NCBI RefSeq assembly: GCF_001552135.1
Contig: NZ_BCQP01000019.1
Coordinates: forward strand, 1 to 64,000
From: Actinomadura chibensis NBRC 106107
GTDB lineage: Bacteria > Actinomycetota > Actinomycetes > Streptosporangiales > Streptosporangiaceae
Length of the DNA stretch: 64,000 bases
Direction: 5' to 3'
A model generated the notes under the pieces. That model was not told the DNA's origin. It saw only the letters and a program-made list of their open reading frames with translations, and did not search any database. Shown piece by piece: positions 49,166 to 57,759 of this stretch. Each line of letters opens with the position of its first letter. Position 1 is the first letter of the stretch. Made by a program: the position numbers and the translations under genes.

Positions 49166-51628
49166 ATGCTGCACGACACCCTCGCCGCCGAGGCCCGCGC
49201 GGACGACGGCCTGGACGGTATCCGCCTCGCCGCCCTCGACCGGTCGCGCCCGCTCCTGTCCGTCCTCGAACGCCAGCGGGCGCACGAGTGGACCAGTGAA
49301 GTCGCGGCCCGCGACGGGTGGGACGAGTACGAGCGCGTGAAGGAGGCGCTCCAGGCCGAGTTCGACCTGCAGCTGGCGGCCCGCACCGAGGCTGACGACA
49401 CCGGGGCCGACGACGCCAGGGCCGCCGTCATCGCCCTCATGCTGGCCGCCCGCCACGACGCCGCCGTCTTCCATGCCCATGGCGACGCCATGCGCGACAC
49501 GGCGGCCAGGGCCGGGGGCTGGACGCCGGGCGAGGCCGCCGCCCTGCTCGGCTGCGTCGCCGAACGCCCCTGGCACGCGGTCTCCCTCGGCATCGCGCTG
49601 ACCGTCGTCGAGCGGCTCGACGGCGACGGCCTGCGCGAGGTCGCGGGCCCGCTGCGCGGCGCCGAACGCGGGCTGGTGGGGGCCACCGTCGCGACGGCGG
49701 AGCGCACCGCCGTCGAGCGGCGCTTGCGGGCCCTGCTCGCGCGCCTGGACGAGGCACACATCCCGGACGGGCTGATCCCGCCGTACGACCCATGGGCCGC
49801 GGCCCTGCGCGAGCGCGCGCGGGGCGGGGACATCGAGTTCGCGCGGCTCGTGCGCCATCTGGCGAGCCTGTCGTCGCCGCGCCCGTCGCGGAAGTGGAGC
49901 CGGACGTGCGTCGCGCTGACCGACGCGGCGGACGCCCGGGACGCCGTGGCCGAGACCCTGCGCGCCCTGGCCGAGGACCCGGCCCTGTCCCACCGGGAAC
50001 ACGGCGACCACTACCACTACCTGGTGCATCAGCGGCACGGGAACCTCGCGCGGGGCCTGCTCTGGGCGGCGGCGCTGACCGGCGGGCCGGAGGCGGTGCG
50101 GCGGCTCGGCGCGCTCGCCCTGCGCGCCGGGGCGCCCGGCGGCGACGTCGACGACGGCCTCAAGGTCGCGGGCGCCGCGATCAACGCGCTCGCCGCGTGC
50201 GGCGACGGCGCACTGGCGGCGCTGTGGCCGCTCCGGACGAAGATCAAGAACAGGGCGCTGCGCAAGCAGCTCGACACCGCGCTCCAGGCGGTGGCCGAGC
50301 GGCAGGGGATCACCGCGGCGCAGCTCGTGGAGCGCGGCGTCCCGTCCCACGGGCTCGGCCCAGACGGCGCGGTGGAGCGGACACTCGGCGAGCACACCGC
50401 GCGGATCGCGGTCGAGGACGCGGCGACCGTCCGGCTCACCTTCACCGCGCGGGGCCGCACGTCGCGCACCGCCCCCGCCGCCGTCAAGGCCGGGTTCCCG
50501 GACGAGCTGAAAGAGCTGAAGGCCCTCGCGAAGGAGGTGCGGGCGACGCTGTCCACCGAGCGGGCCCGTATCGAGGCGCTGATGTCGGAGGACCGCGTCT
50601 GGCCCTACGGCGAATGGCGCGAGCACTACCGAGACCACCCGGTCACCGGCGTCGTCGTCCGCGGCCTCATCTGGGAGTTCGAGGACGACCGGGGCGAATG
50701 GCACGCCGTGCTCGGCGCTCCGGACGGGGATTACGCGCGGGTGCGGCTCTGGCATCCCATCCGCGCCTCCGTGGACGAGGTCCGCGCCTGGCGGGAGCGG
50801 ATCGTCGACGCGCGGGTCCGGCAGCCGTTCAAGCAGGCGTTCCGCGAGATCTACCTGCTCACGCCCGCCGAGGAGGAGACCGCGACGTACTCCAACCGGT
50901 TCGCCGCGCACATCGTCCACTACCGGCGGCTGTACGCGCTGTTCAAGGAGCGCGGCTGGCGGTCCAACTTCCTCGGCGGGTACGAGGGCGGGTACAGCGG
51001 CGAGGCGCGCGGCGAGTTCGGCGGCGGCGAATGGCGGGCGTGCTTCTACCACGAGCCGGTCGAGAACGTCGCCTGGGGCCCGGAGCACGCCACCACCGAT
51101 CAAGTGAGGTTCGAGCGGCGGGACGGCCGCGCCTGGCGCGAGACGCCGCTGTCCGGCGTCCCGGCGGTCGTGTTCAGCGAGGCGATGCGCGACGTCGACC
51201 TGTTCGTCGGCGTCACCTCGATCGCCGCCGACCCCGAGTGGGCCGACCGCGGGGAGGACCGCTTCGCCGCGTACTGGCGCGAGACGACGTTCGGCGAGCT
51301 GACCGCGAGCGCCGAGGTCCGCCGCGCGGCGCTGGAGCGCCTCCTGCCCCGGACGAGGATCGCGGGCCGCTGCGCCGTCGACGGCCGCTACCTGGTGGTC
51401 CGGGGCGAGCTGCGCACCTACAAGATCCACCTGGGGTCGGCGAACGTGCTGATGGAGCCGGACGACGCCTACCTGTGCATCGTCCAGGGGCGGCGCGGCC
51501 AGGGGAAGGTGTTCCTGCCGTTCGAGGACGAGCGGCTCTCCCTCATCCTCAGCAAGGCGTTCCTCCTCGCGGCCGACGACCGCATCGAGGACGAGTCGAT
51601 CCTCCTCCAGATCAAGCGAGGTGCCTGA
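49166..51628 (+). CDS. DUF4132-family protein
   Basis: 820 residues. The C-terminal third has features of DUF4132/MolR-like proteins: RPFKQAFREIYLLTPAE-like segment (about 552), YSNRFAAHIVHY, RWRSNFLGGYEG-like Gly/Tyr-rich stretch and the end LSKAFLLAADDRIEDESILLQI. The first 450 residues are helical, HEAT-like. No signal or membrane segment. The function of the family is unknown. The stop overlaps the start of a 130-residue protein by 1 nt (TGATG), so both are coupled. Confidence 0.8.
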   Translation: MLHDTLAAEARADDGLDGIRLAALDRSRPLLSVLERQRAHEWTSEVAARDGWDEYERVKEALQAEFDLQLAARTEADDTGADDARAAVIALMLAARHDAAVFHAHGDAMRDTAARAGGWTPGEAAALLGCVAERPWHAVSLGIALTVVERLDGDGLREVAGPLRGAERGLVGATVATAERTAVERRLRALLARLDEAHIPDGLIPPYDPWAAALRERARGGDIEFARLVRHLASLSSPRPSRKWSRTCVALTDAADARDAVAETLRALAEDPALSHREHGDHYHYLVHQRHGNLARGLLWAAALTGGPEAVRRLGALALRAGAPGGDVDDGLKVAGAAINALAACGDGALAALWPLRTKIKNRALRKQLDTALQAVAERQGITAAQLVERGVPSHGLGPDGAVERTLGEHTARIAVEDAATVRLTFTARGRTSRTAPAAVKAGFPDELKELKALAKEVRATLSTERARIEALMSEDRVWPYGEWREHYRDHPVTGVVVRGLIWEFEDDRGEWHAVLGAPDGDYARVRLWHPIRASVDEVRAWRERIVDARVRQPFKQAFREIYLLTPAEEETATYSNRFAAHIVHYRRLYALFKERGWRSNFLGGYEGGYSGEARGEFGGGEWRACFYHEPVENVAWGPEHATTDQVRFERRDGRAWRETPLSGVPAVVFSEAMRDVDLFVGVTSIAADPEWADRGEDRFAAYWRETTFGELTASAEVRRAALERLLPRTRIAGRCAVDGRYLVVRGELRTYKIHLGSANVLMEPDDAYLCIVQGRRGQGKVFLPFEDERLSLILSKAFLLAADDRIEDESILLQIKRGA

Positions 51629-52020
51629 TGCCCGCGGTGACGTTCCGGGACGAGACCGCCACCGGGAAGCCGGTCGCCGAGGTCACGGTGGAGGGCCTGC
51701 CGGACCGGATGACCGTCCGGGAGCTGATCAGGCTCCGGGTCCGCGAGGAGGTCGCGCGGCACAACGCCCGGCCGTCCGAGCGGTTCCGCGGCCTGGTCCG
51801 GCCGGACGACGCCGAGGCCGAGCTGAACGGCTACCGGCTCCCCGGGCCGCGCCGCCTCGACTGGGAGCGGCAGGCGGAGATCGCCGAGCGCGCGTTCCGC
51901 GGCAACGGGTTCTTCGTCCTCGCGGGCGACCGCCAGGTCGACGACCTGGACGAGGAGGTCGACCTCACCGCGGACCCCGACCTCGTGTTCGTCAAGCTCG
52001 TCCCGCTGGTCGGCGGGTGA
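51628..52020 (+). CDS. Small conserved partner of the DUF4132 protein
   Basis: 130 residues: VTFRDETATGKPVAEVTVEGL, then a helix MTVRELIRLRVREEVARHN and an acidic C-terminus (DDLDEEVDLTADPDLVFVKLVPLV). The pattern looks like a ubiquitin-like or small adaptor fold, but I cannot assign a family. Start coupled to the upstream gene through TGATG. The C-terminus ends in Gly-Gly (VGG), which is notable for a ubiquitin-like pattern. Confidence 0.65.
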   Translation: MPAVTFRDETATGKPVAEVTVEGLPDRMTVRELIRLRVREEVARHNARPSERFRGLVRPDDAEAELNGYRLPGPRRLDWERQAEIAERAFRGNGFFVLAGDRQVDDLDEEVDLTADPDLVFVKLVPLVGG

Positions 52021-52048
52021 GGCGGTGTGCTCAGGGGAGTCGGCGGGC

Positions 52049-52717
52049 TCAGGGGAGGAGGCCGAACTCGTGGGCGCGGAGCCCGGCCTGGAAGCGGGAG
52101 TCGGCGTCCAGCAGGACGAGGATCTCCGCGACGCGGCGCCGGTAGGTGCGCAGCGACATCCCGAGCCGCCGGGCCGCCGCCTCGTCCTTCAGCCCGCCGC
52201 CGAGCAGGGCGAGGATGCGGCGGCTCTGCTCCGACAGCGCGGGCGGGCGGCCGCGCCGGTAGTCGGCCAGCTCGGCGGAGGTCTCCCAGGTCGCCCGGAA
52301 CAGCGACACGACGCCCCGCACGACGCCCGGCGACCGGACGACCGTGTACTCGCGGACGGCGCCGGGGGCGGCCGGTCCGGCGAGGATCGCGACCCGGCCG
52401 TCCACGATGATCGTCTCGTGCGGGAGCGGCGCCGAGCAGATCCGCACCCGCGCCCCGGCCTTCGCGAGGTCCACGAGGTGGCGCTCGGACTCCTCGTCCG
52501 CGAGCGCCGCCGGGCCGTACAGCTTGCGGACGGCGGGCCCCGGCCGCGCCCGGCGCCGCTCGGCGACGATGCGCTCGCGCGCCCCGGGCAGCGCCCAGGT
52601 GCGGGTGTCGGCCGCCGCGCAGGCGAACTCCTCGCTGGCGAGGAACAGCGGCGCGGCGCGCTCGACCAGCTCCGCCTCGCCGCGGAGCACGACGTTTCGG
52701 TCCAGGTCGACGCTCAT
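52049..52717 (-). CDS. LuxR-HTH regulator with PLD-like domain
   Basis: 222 residues. A sensor domain with LPHETIIVDGRVAILAGP (PLD-like HxxxxD strand, about 111), then a C-terminal HTH (LSEQSRRILALLGGGLKDEAAARRLGMSLRTYRRRVAEIL). Same architecture as the regulator beside the NRPS cluster. It diverges from the aldo/keto reductase, whose promoter region it shares (77 bp). The ATG was chosen at the start of the conserved domain; the frame upstream is antisense to the reductase. Confidence 0.8.
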   Translation of the reverse strand: MSVDLDRNVVLRGEAELVERAAPLFLASEEFACAAADTRTWALPGARERIVAERRRARPGPAVRKLYGPAALADEESERHLVDLAKAGARVRICSAPLPHETIIVDGRVAILAGPAAPGAVREYTVVRSPGVVRGVVSLFRATWETSAELADYRRGRPPALSEQSRRILALLGGGLKDEAAARRLGMSLRTYRRRVAEILVLLDADSRFQAGLRAHEFGLLP

Positions 52718-52793
52718 CGGCACCCAGTCTGCCACCTGGCAGCAAGCTGCCAGCCGGTCGTCCCGGACGCCCCGCCGCAGCACAGTGGGGCCC

Positions 52794-53672
52794 ATGACAC
52801 AGGACTTCCACGCAAGCGGTGCGGGACGGTTCGACCTCGGCGGCGACCTGCGCGTCTCCCGGCTCGGCTTCGGCGCGATGCGGCTGCCCGCGAGCCGCCG
52901 CGACGTCCCGCCGAACGACCGGGAGACCGGCCTCAAGGTCCTGCGCCGGGCGGTCGAGCTCGGCGTGGACCACATCGACACCGCCGCGTTCTACTACCAC
53001 CAGGACGGCCCGGCCGCGAACGAGATGATCCGCGCGGCGCTCGCCCCCTACCCGGACGGCCTGGTGATCGCCACGAAGGTCGGCCCGTACCGGGGGCCGG
53101 ACGACCCGTTCCCGTCCGGCCAGCTCGATGCGTCGGGGCTGCGCGCCGAGGTGGAGCGGAACCTGACCGAGCTCGGGCTCGACCGGCTCGACCTCGTCTA
53201 CCTGCGTCCGGGCGGGCTGGAGACGCCCCGGGACGAGCCGATCGAGGAGCGGTTCGCCGTCCTCGCCGGGCTCCGGGAGGAGGGCCTGATCCGCCATCTC
53301 GGGCTCAGCCACGTGAGCGCCGCCCAGCTCGAAGAGGCGCGGCGGATCGCGCCCGTCGCGGCGATCCAGAACCGGTTCGACGTCACCCGGCCGCGGGACG
53401 CCGAGCTGCTCGCGGTCTGCGAGCGCGACCGCATCGCCTACGCGCCCTACTTCCCGCTCGGCGGGTTCGGGATCCCGGACGACGCGCGGGTGAACGCGGT
53501 CGCCGCCCGGCACGGCGCGACCGTCCCGCAGGTGCTGCTCGCCGGGCTGCTCGCCCTCTCGCCGGTGATGCTCGCCATCCCCGGCACCGGCTCCCTCGAC
53601 CACCTGGACGAGAACATGGCCGCCGGGCGTCTCGCGCTCTCCGCGGCCGACCTCGCCGAGCTGCGACAATAG
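52794..53672 (+). CDS. Aldo/keto reductase
   Basis: 292 residues of the AKR TIM barrel: LGFGAMRL, HIDTAAFYY (catalytic Asp and Tyr, about 63-69), IATKVG (Lys, about 94). The fourth tetrad position, usually His in LVYLH, is Arg here (LVYLRPG), as in some AKR subfamilies. NADPH-dependent carbonyl reduction; substrate unknown. Probably controlled by the divergent PLD/LuxR regulator. Confidence 0.88.
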   Translation: MTQDFHASGAGRFDLGGDLRVSRLGFGAMRLPASRRDVPPNDRETGLKVLRRAVELGVDHIDTAAFYYHQDGPAANEMIRAALAPYPDGLVIATKVGPYRGPDDPFPSGQLDASGLRAEVERNLTELGLDRLDLVYLRPGGLETPRDEPIEERFAVLAGLREEGLIRHLGLSHVSAAQLEEARRIAPVAAIQNRFDVTRPRDAELLAVCERDRIAYAPYFPLGGFGIPDDARVNAVAARHGATVPQVLLAGLLALSPVMLAIPGTGSLDHLDENMAAGRLALSAADLAELRQ

Positions 53673-53752
53673 CCGTACTTCGCCGCTTGTCCCCGGCACG
53701 GCCTACGCTGATGCGCACGTTGCGATCAGGGGGAGCGGTCAGGGGGAGTGAG

Positions 53753-54442
53753 ATGTCGGCGACGCGGCTGCTGGTGCTCGGCGGCGTGCGGCGGGCCGGG
53801 CGGGCCCACGGGTACGAGGTCCGCCGCGATCTGATCTCGTGGGGATCGGACGAGTGGGCCCACGTCAACCCGGGTTCGATCTACCACGCGCTCAGGCAGC
53901 TCGCCAAGGAGGGCATGCTGCGGGCGCACGACGTGGAGGAGAGCGACGCCGGGCCGCCGCACACCGACTACGAGATCACGCAGGAGGGGCGGGAGGAGTT
54001 CCTCCGGCTGCTGCGCTGCGCCCTCGCGACGGTCGACATCCGGCACCCGGAGATGCTGACCGCCGGGCTCGGCTTCCTCACCGAGCTGCCGCGCGCCGAG
54101 GCGGTCGCGCTGCTGCGCCGCCGGCTGGACGGCCTCGCGGACTGGCGCTCGTCCGTCGCCCCCCACCTCGCCGAGCAGGACCCAGACGACCATCACCGGG
54201 AACTGCTCGGCTGGTGGGTGCACTCGGCCGACGCGGCCACGGCGTGGACGCGCCGGCTGATCGAGCGGCTGGAATCGGGCGCCTACGTGATGGCCGACGA
54301 CCGCGGCTCCTCGCCGTCCGGGTCCGCGCCGCCCGGCTCGGCGTCCGGCTCGGCACCGGAGTCGGCCGGCTCGGTGGCCGGGTCGCCGGGGTCGCCGGTG
54401 AGCCTCCAGCCGCCCCGGCGCCGCAGGACGAGCATGAAGTAG
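53753..54442 (+). CDS. PadR-family transcriptional regulator
   Basis: 229 residues. N-terminal winged helix of PadR type (LLVLGGVRRAGRAHGYEVRRDL...VNPGSIYHALRQLAKEGML, about 5-55) and a C-terminal helical dimerisation region with ELLGWWVHSADAATAWTRRL. The last 50 residues are Ser/Gly/Pro-rich and lie antisense to the permease C-terminus (160 bp tail-to-tail overlap). GGGGGAG precedes the ATG. Target unknown. Confidence 0.82.
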   Translation: MSATRLLVLGGVRRAGRAHGYEVRRDLISWGSDEWAHVNPGSIYHALRQLAKEGMLRAHDVEESDAGPPHTDYEITQEGREEFLRLLRCALATVDIRHPEMLTAGLGFLTELPRAEAVALLRRRLDGLADWRSSVAPHLAEQDPDDHHRELLGWWVHSADAATAWTRRLIERLESGAYVMADDRGSSPSGSAPPGSASGSAPESAGSVAGSPGSPVSLQPPRRRRTSMK

Positions 54443-55785
54443 GCCGCCGCCACGACCACCACCGAGACGGTGACGTACAGGCTCGGCCGCCCGATCTCCG
54501 GGTCCTTCGCGTTCTGGTAGATCACGTAGACGAGCGCGAGGAGCGCGGCGACGGGCGCGAGCGGGAACCACGGCATCCGGTACCCGGCGTGCGCGGTGGT
54601 GCCGTTCCGGCGTCCGGCGATCACCGCGACGCACAGCGCGCCGTACACGACGACGAGGGACGTCCCGGTGACCACGAGCAGGAACTTCTCGTCCAGGAAG
54701 CAGGCGGCGGCGCTGAGCGCGCCGGTCAGCAGCGTCGCGATCCAGGGCGTGCCGAAGCGCGGGTGGATCGCGGTGAGCGCCCGGTCGACCTTCGGGAGCC
54801 AGGTGCCGTCCCGGCCCGAGCTGAAGATCAGCCGCGCGGTGAGCAGCATGATCGCGATCACCGCGTTCAGGATGGCGAGCGCGATGGCGAGGCTCAGCAC
54901 GGTGTTGAGGGTGTCGCTGCCGCGCGCGGTGACGAAGTACTCCAGCATGTTCTCCGCGTGGAACAGCTTGTCGAGGTCGGGCGCGCCGAGCAGGACGGCG
55001 GTGACCGGGATCAGCTCGGCCGCGACCGTGATGCCGAGCGCCCAGAGGACCGTCCGCGCGATGGCCTTGTGCGCGTCGTGCGTCTCCTCGCCGAAGTACA
55101 CCGCGGAGCCGTAGCCGTTGTAGGCGAAGATCGCGACCGCGGTGGCGGCGGCGATCAGCCCGGCGGACGCGGCGGTGACGCCGCCGCCGTCCATCCCGAC
55201 GACCGGGTCGGCGATCAGGTCGGTGATCGGGCGCTCGACGTGCAGGAAGCCGAGCGCGGACAGCACCACCAGCGCGATCATCTCGATCGCCAGGAAGATC
55301 CCGGTGACCACCGCGTTGACCTTGATGTCGAGGATCGCGATGACGGTGGCGACGGCGACCGTGACGGCGGCGATCACCGGCCCGTTCAGCCCGTCGACGA
55401 CGACGCCGAGGTAGGTGCCGACGCCGAGCGCGATCACCGCGAGGATCAGCAGCTGGGTGATGAGGATCAGGCCGAGCACGACGAAGCCGGGCAGCCGGCC
55501 GAGGGTGCGGCCGACGATCGCGTACTCGCCGCCGGTCAGCGGGTACGCCGACGCGAGCTCGGCGTAGACGAAGGCCATGAACACCCCGACGACGCCCGCC
55601 GCGGCGAAGCTCAGGAAGGCGCCGGTGCCCGCCTGCGAGATCACCCCCGGCGCGATGATGAAGACCGACGACGCGGGCGTGACCGCGGACAGCACGATGA
55701 GCAGCGCGCCGATCGTGCGGAGCCCGCGGTGCAGTGCGGGCGGACGGCCTGCGGCGGCCGGTTCGCGGACCTCTGGAGCGGCCAT
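54283..55785 (-). CDS. APC-family amino-acid permease
   Basis: 500 residues with about 12 transmembrane segments: SAVTPASSVFIIAPGVI in TM1 and FAYNGYGSAVYFGEET in the middle are typical of APC transporters. A hydrophilic, acidic Pro/Gly tail of about 45 residues follows the last segment. Start decided by AGGAGGTG (55792-55799) 6 nt before the ATG; an in-frame GTG at 55794 overlaps that site and was rejected. Divergent from the TetR gene. Likely imports an amino acid or amine. Confidence 0.9.
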   Translation of the reverse strand: MAAPEVREPAAAGRPPALHRGLRTIGALLIVLSAVTPASSVFIIAPGVISQAGTGAFLSFAAAGVVGVFMAFVYAELASAYPLTGGEYAIVGRTLGRLPGFVVLGLILITQLLILAVIALGVGTYLGVVVDGLNGPVIAAVTVAVATVIAILDIKVNAVVTGIFLAIEMIALVVLSALGFLHVERPITDLIADPVVGMDGGGVTAASAGLIAAATAVAIFAYNGYGSAVYFGEETHDAHKAIARTVLWALGITVAAELIPVTAVLLGAPDLDKLFHAENMLEYFVTARGSDTLNTVLSLAIALAILNAVIAIMLLTARLIFSSGRDGTWLPKVDRALTAIHPRFGTPWIATLLTGALSAAACFLDEKFLLVVTGTSLVVVYGALCVAVIAGRRNGTTAHAGYRMPWFPLAPVAALLALVYVIYQNAKDPEIGRPSLYVTVSVVVVAAAYFMLVLRRRGGWRLTGDPGDPATEPADSGAEPDAEPGGADPDGEEPRSSAIT

Positions 55786-55791
55786 GACGGG

Positions 55792-55799
55792 CACCTCCT
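55792..55799 (-). promoter_or_regulatory. Shine-Dalgarno AGGAGGTG of the permease
   Basis: A perfect 8-base anti-SD match with 6-nt spacing to the ATG at 55785; it excludes the in-frame GTG that lies within it. Confidence 0.75.
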
Positions 55800-55809
55800 G
55801 GGCTGGAAA

Positions 55810-55832
55810 TTCCTTGAATGAGTATCAAAGAA
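55810..55832. promoter_or_regulatory. Candidate TetR operator
   Basis: Arms TTCCTTGA (55810-55817) and TCAAAGAA (55825-55832), seven of eight positions paired, with a 7-bp spacer. It lies in an unusually AT-rich 120-bp divergent region upstream of the permease, where the neighbouring TetR protein would be expected to bind. Confidence 0.45.
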
Positions 55833-55937
55833 CCTTCCGATGCCAGGTCAAGGACCAGGCATGTTACAAGTTGGTTTCGAGTTTTCCTGCGAAGACTCTG
55901 ACTTGCATTGTCTGAACGATCTTCGGAGAATGTCGGC

Positions 55938-56615
55938 ATGGCACGACCCAGCAGGGCCCACGAGCGGCGCGCCGACCTCGTCGCGGCCGCCCGCCGCGCG
56001 GTGCTCGAGCGCGGCATGCTCGACCTGCGGCTGCGGGACGTGGCCGCGGCCGCGGAGATGTCGCCGGGATCCGTCCTGTACTACTACCCGACGCTCACCG
56101 ACCTGCTGCGGGACGTGCAGCGCGAGGCCGTCGACCGGTTCTGCGCCGCGCGCGAGGAGGCCGTCCGCGGCGAGCCCGACCCGCGCCGCCGGCTGACCGC
56201 GATGGTCCGCAGCGGGCTGCCGTCCGGGCCGGGGGACGAGCTGTGCGTGCTGCTGTACGAGCTCGGCACGGTCGCCCGGCGGGACGCGTCCTACGCCGCC
56301 GAGCACATCCGGCTGTACGAGCGTCAGGTCGGTATCTACTCCGGGATCCTGGAGGCCGGCGCCGCGACGGGCGCGTTCGCCCTCACCCGGGACGCGGGCG
56401 CCATCGCCCGCAACCTCGTCGCGCTGGAGGACGGCTACGGCCTGCACATCGTCATGGCCGTGCCCACCGTCGACACCGCGCGGGCCGAGGCGCTGCTGCT
56501 CGCCGCCGCGTCCGACGCGACCGGCTGCGACCTCACCGCCCCCGAGGCCCCTGTGGGCCCGGCCGCGCCGGAGGCCCCGCCCCAGCCCGAAGACCCGTTG
56601 GACGAACTCGCCTAG
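55938..56615 (+). CDS. TetR-family transcriptional regulator
   Basis: 225 residues. N-terminal TetR HTH (RRADLVAAARRAVLERG...LRDVAAAAEMSPGSVLYYYPTLTDLL, about 9-55), then a helical ligand domain and a Pro/Glu-rich tail. An in-frame ATG upstream exists, but GGAGAA 8 nt before this ATG and the family length favour the start given. Probably regulates the divergent permease and the P1 peptidase 14 bp downstream. Confidence 0.88.
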   Translation: MARPSRAHERRADLVAAARRAVLERGMLDLRLRDVAAAAEMSPGSVLYYYPTLTDLLRDVQREAVDRFCAAREEAVRGEPDPRRRLTAMVRSGLPSGPGDELCVLLYELGTVARRDASYAAEHIRLYERQVGIYSGILEAGAATGAFALTRDAGAIARNLVALEDGYGLHIVMAVPTVDTARAEALLLAAASDATGCDLTAPEAPVGPAAPEAPPQPEDPLDELA

Positions 56616-56629
56616 CCGGAGGGGAAGCG

Positions 56630-57745
56630 ATGACCCGTGCCCGCTCGTTCGGACTGCCGCTGCCTGGCACGCCCGGACCGCACAACGCGATCACCGACGT
56701 GCCCGGCGTCGAGGTCGGCTACACCACGCTGATCAGCGGCGACGGCCCGCTCCGCCCCGGCGCCGGGCCCGTCCGCACGGGCGTGACCGCGCTGCTGCCG
56801 CGCGGCCGGGGCGGCGTCCTCGACCCGTGCGCCGCCGGGATCCACGCGCTCAACGGCAACGGCGAGATGACCGGCTCGCACTGGATCGCCGAGACCGGCG
56901 CGCTGAGCCTGCCCGTGCTCGTCACCAACACGCACGCGGTCGGCGCCTGCCACCGCGGCGCGATCGACTGGACGCGCCGCGAGCACCCCGAGCACCGCGA
57001 GTGGATGCTGCCCGTCGTCGCCGAGACCTGGGACGGCTACCTCAACGACGTCGGCGGCGACCACGTCCGGCCCGAGCACGCCGTCGCCGCGATCGACGCC
57101 GCGCGGCCCGGCCCGGTCGCGGAGGGCTCCGTCGGCGGCGGGACGGGCATGAACTGCTACTCCTACAAGGGCGGCAGCGGGACGTCCTCGCGCGTCGTCG
57201 CCTACGGCGCCGACACCTACACGGTGGGGGCGTTCGTCCAGGCCAACTTCGGGTCGCGCGCCCAGCTCGCCGTGTGCGGCGTCCCGCTCGGCGCCGACCT
57301 CGCCGACGACAACCCGATCGAGGACACCGACTGGCTCGCCCCCGCCGGGGCGGGCTCGGTCATCGTCGTCGTCGGGACGGACGCGCCGCTGCTCCCCGGC
57401 CAGTGCGCGGCGCTCGCCCGCCGCGTCCCGCTGGGCCTCGCCCGGACCGGCACCTACGGGCAGCACTCGTCCGGCGACGTCTTCCTCGCCTTCTCCAACG
57501 CCAACCCGGGCGCGATCAGCGGCGGGTTCCCCGACCCCGAACCCGGCTACGACACGATGACGTTCGTCCAGTGGAACCAGATCGACCCGTTCTTCGAGGC
57601 CGTCGTGCAGACCGTCGAGGAGGCGGTGCTGAACGCGCTGCTTGCCGCCCGCCCCATGACCGGGCGCGACGGCCACCGCTCCCCGGCCCTCCCGCACGAC
57701 CGGCTCCGCGACCTGCTGACCGCCCGCGGCGTCCTGGCGTCCTGA
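56630..57745 (+). CDS. P1-family (DmpA-like) aminopeptidase
   Basis: 371 residues, typical of the P1/DmpA Ntn-hydrolase family: HNAITDVPGVEVGYTTL at the start, LPRG, HALNGNGEMTG, GSVGGGTGMNCYSYKGGSGTSSR in the middle and the self-processing region (TYGQHSSGDVFLAFS, about 279-293), where cleavage before a Ser creates the N-terminal nucleophile. These enzymes cleave N-terminal residues, including D- and beta-amino acids, from small peptides. GGAGGGG precedes the ATG. Operon with TetR; the permease opposite suggests uptake of the released or intact substrate. Confidence 0.88.
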   Translation: MTRARSFGLPLPGTPGPHNAITDVPGVEVGYTTLISGDGPLRPGAGPVRTGVTALLPRGRGGVLDPCAAGIHALNGNGEMTGSHWIAETGALSLPVLVTNTHAVGACHRGAIDWTRREHPEHREWMLPVVAETWDGYLNDVGGDHVRPEHAVAAIDAARPGPVAEGSVGGGTGMNCYSYKGGSGTSSRVVAYGADTYTVGAFVQANFGSRAQLAVCGVPLGADLADDNPIEDTDWLAPAGAGSVIVVVGTDAPLLPGQCAALARRVPLGLARTGTYGQHSSGDVFLAFSNANPGAISGGFPDPEPGYDTMTFVQWNQIDPFFEAVVQTVEEAVLNALLAARPMTGRDGHRSPALPHDRLRDLLTARGVLAS

Positions 57746-57759
57746 GGCGACGCGGCGGC

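Noticed and set aside
52819..53028. Aldo/keto reductase as pseudogene because the tetrad His is Arg
   Set aside because: Some AKR subfamilies naturally have Arg or other residues there, and the frame and other catalytic residues are intact.
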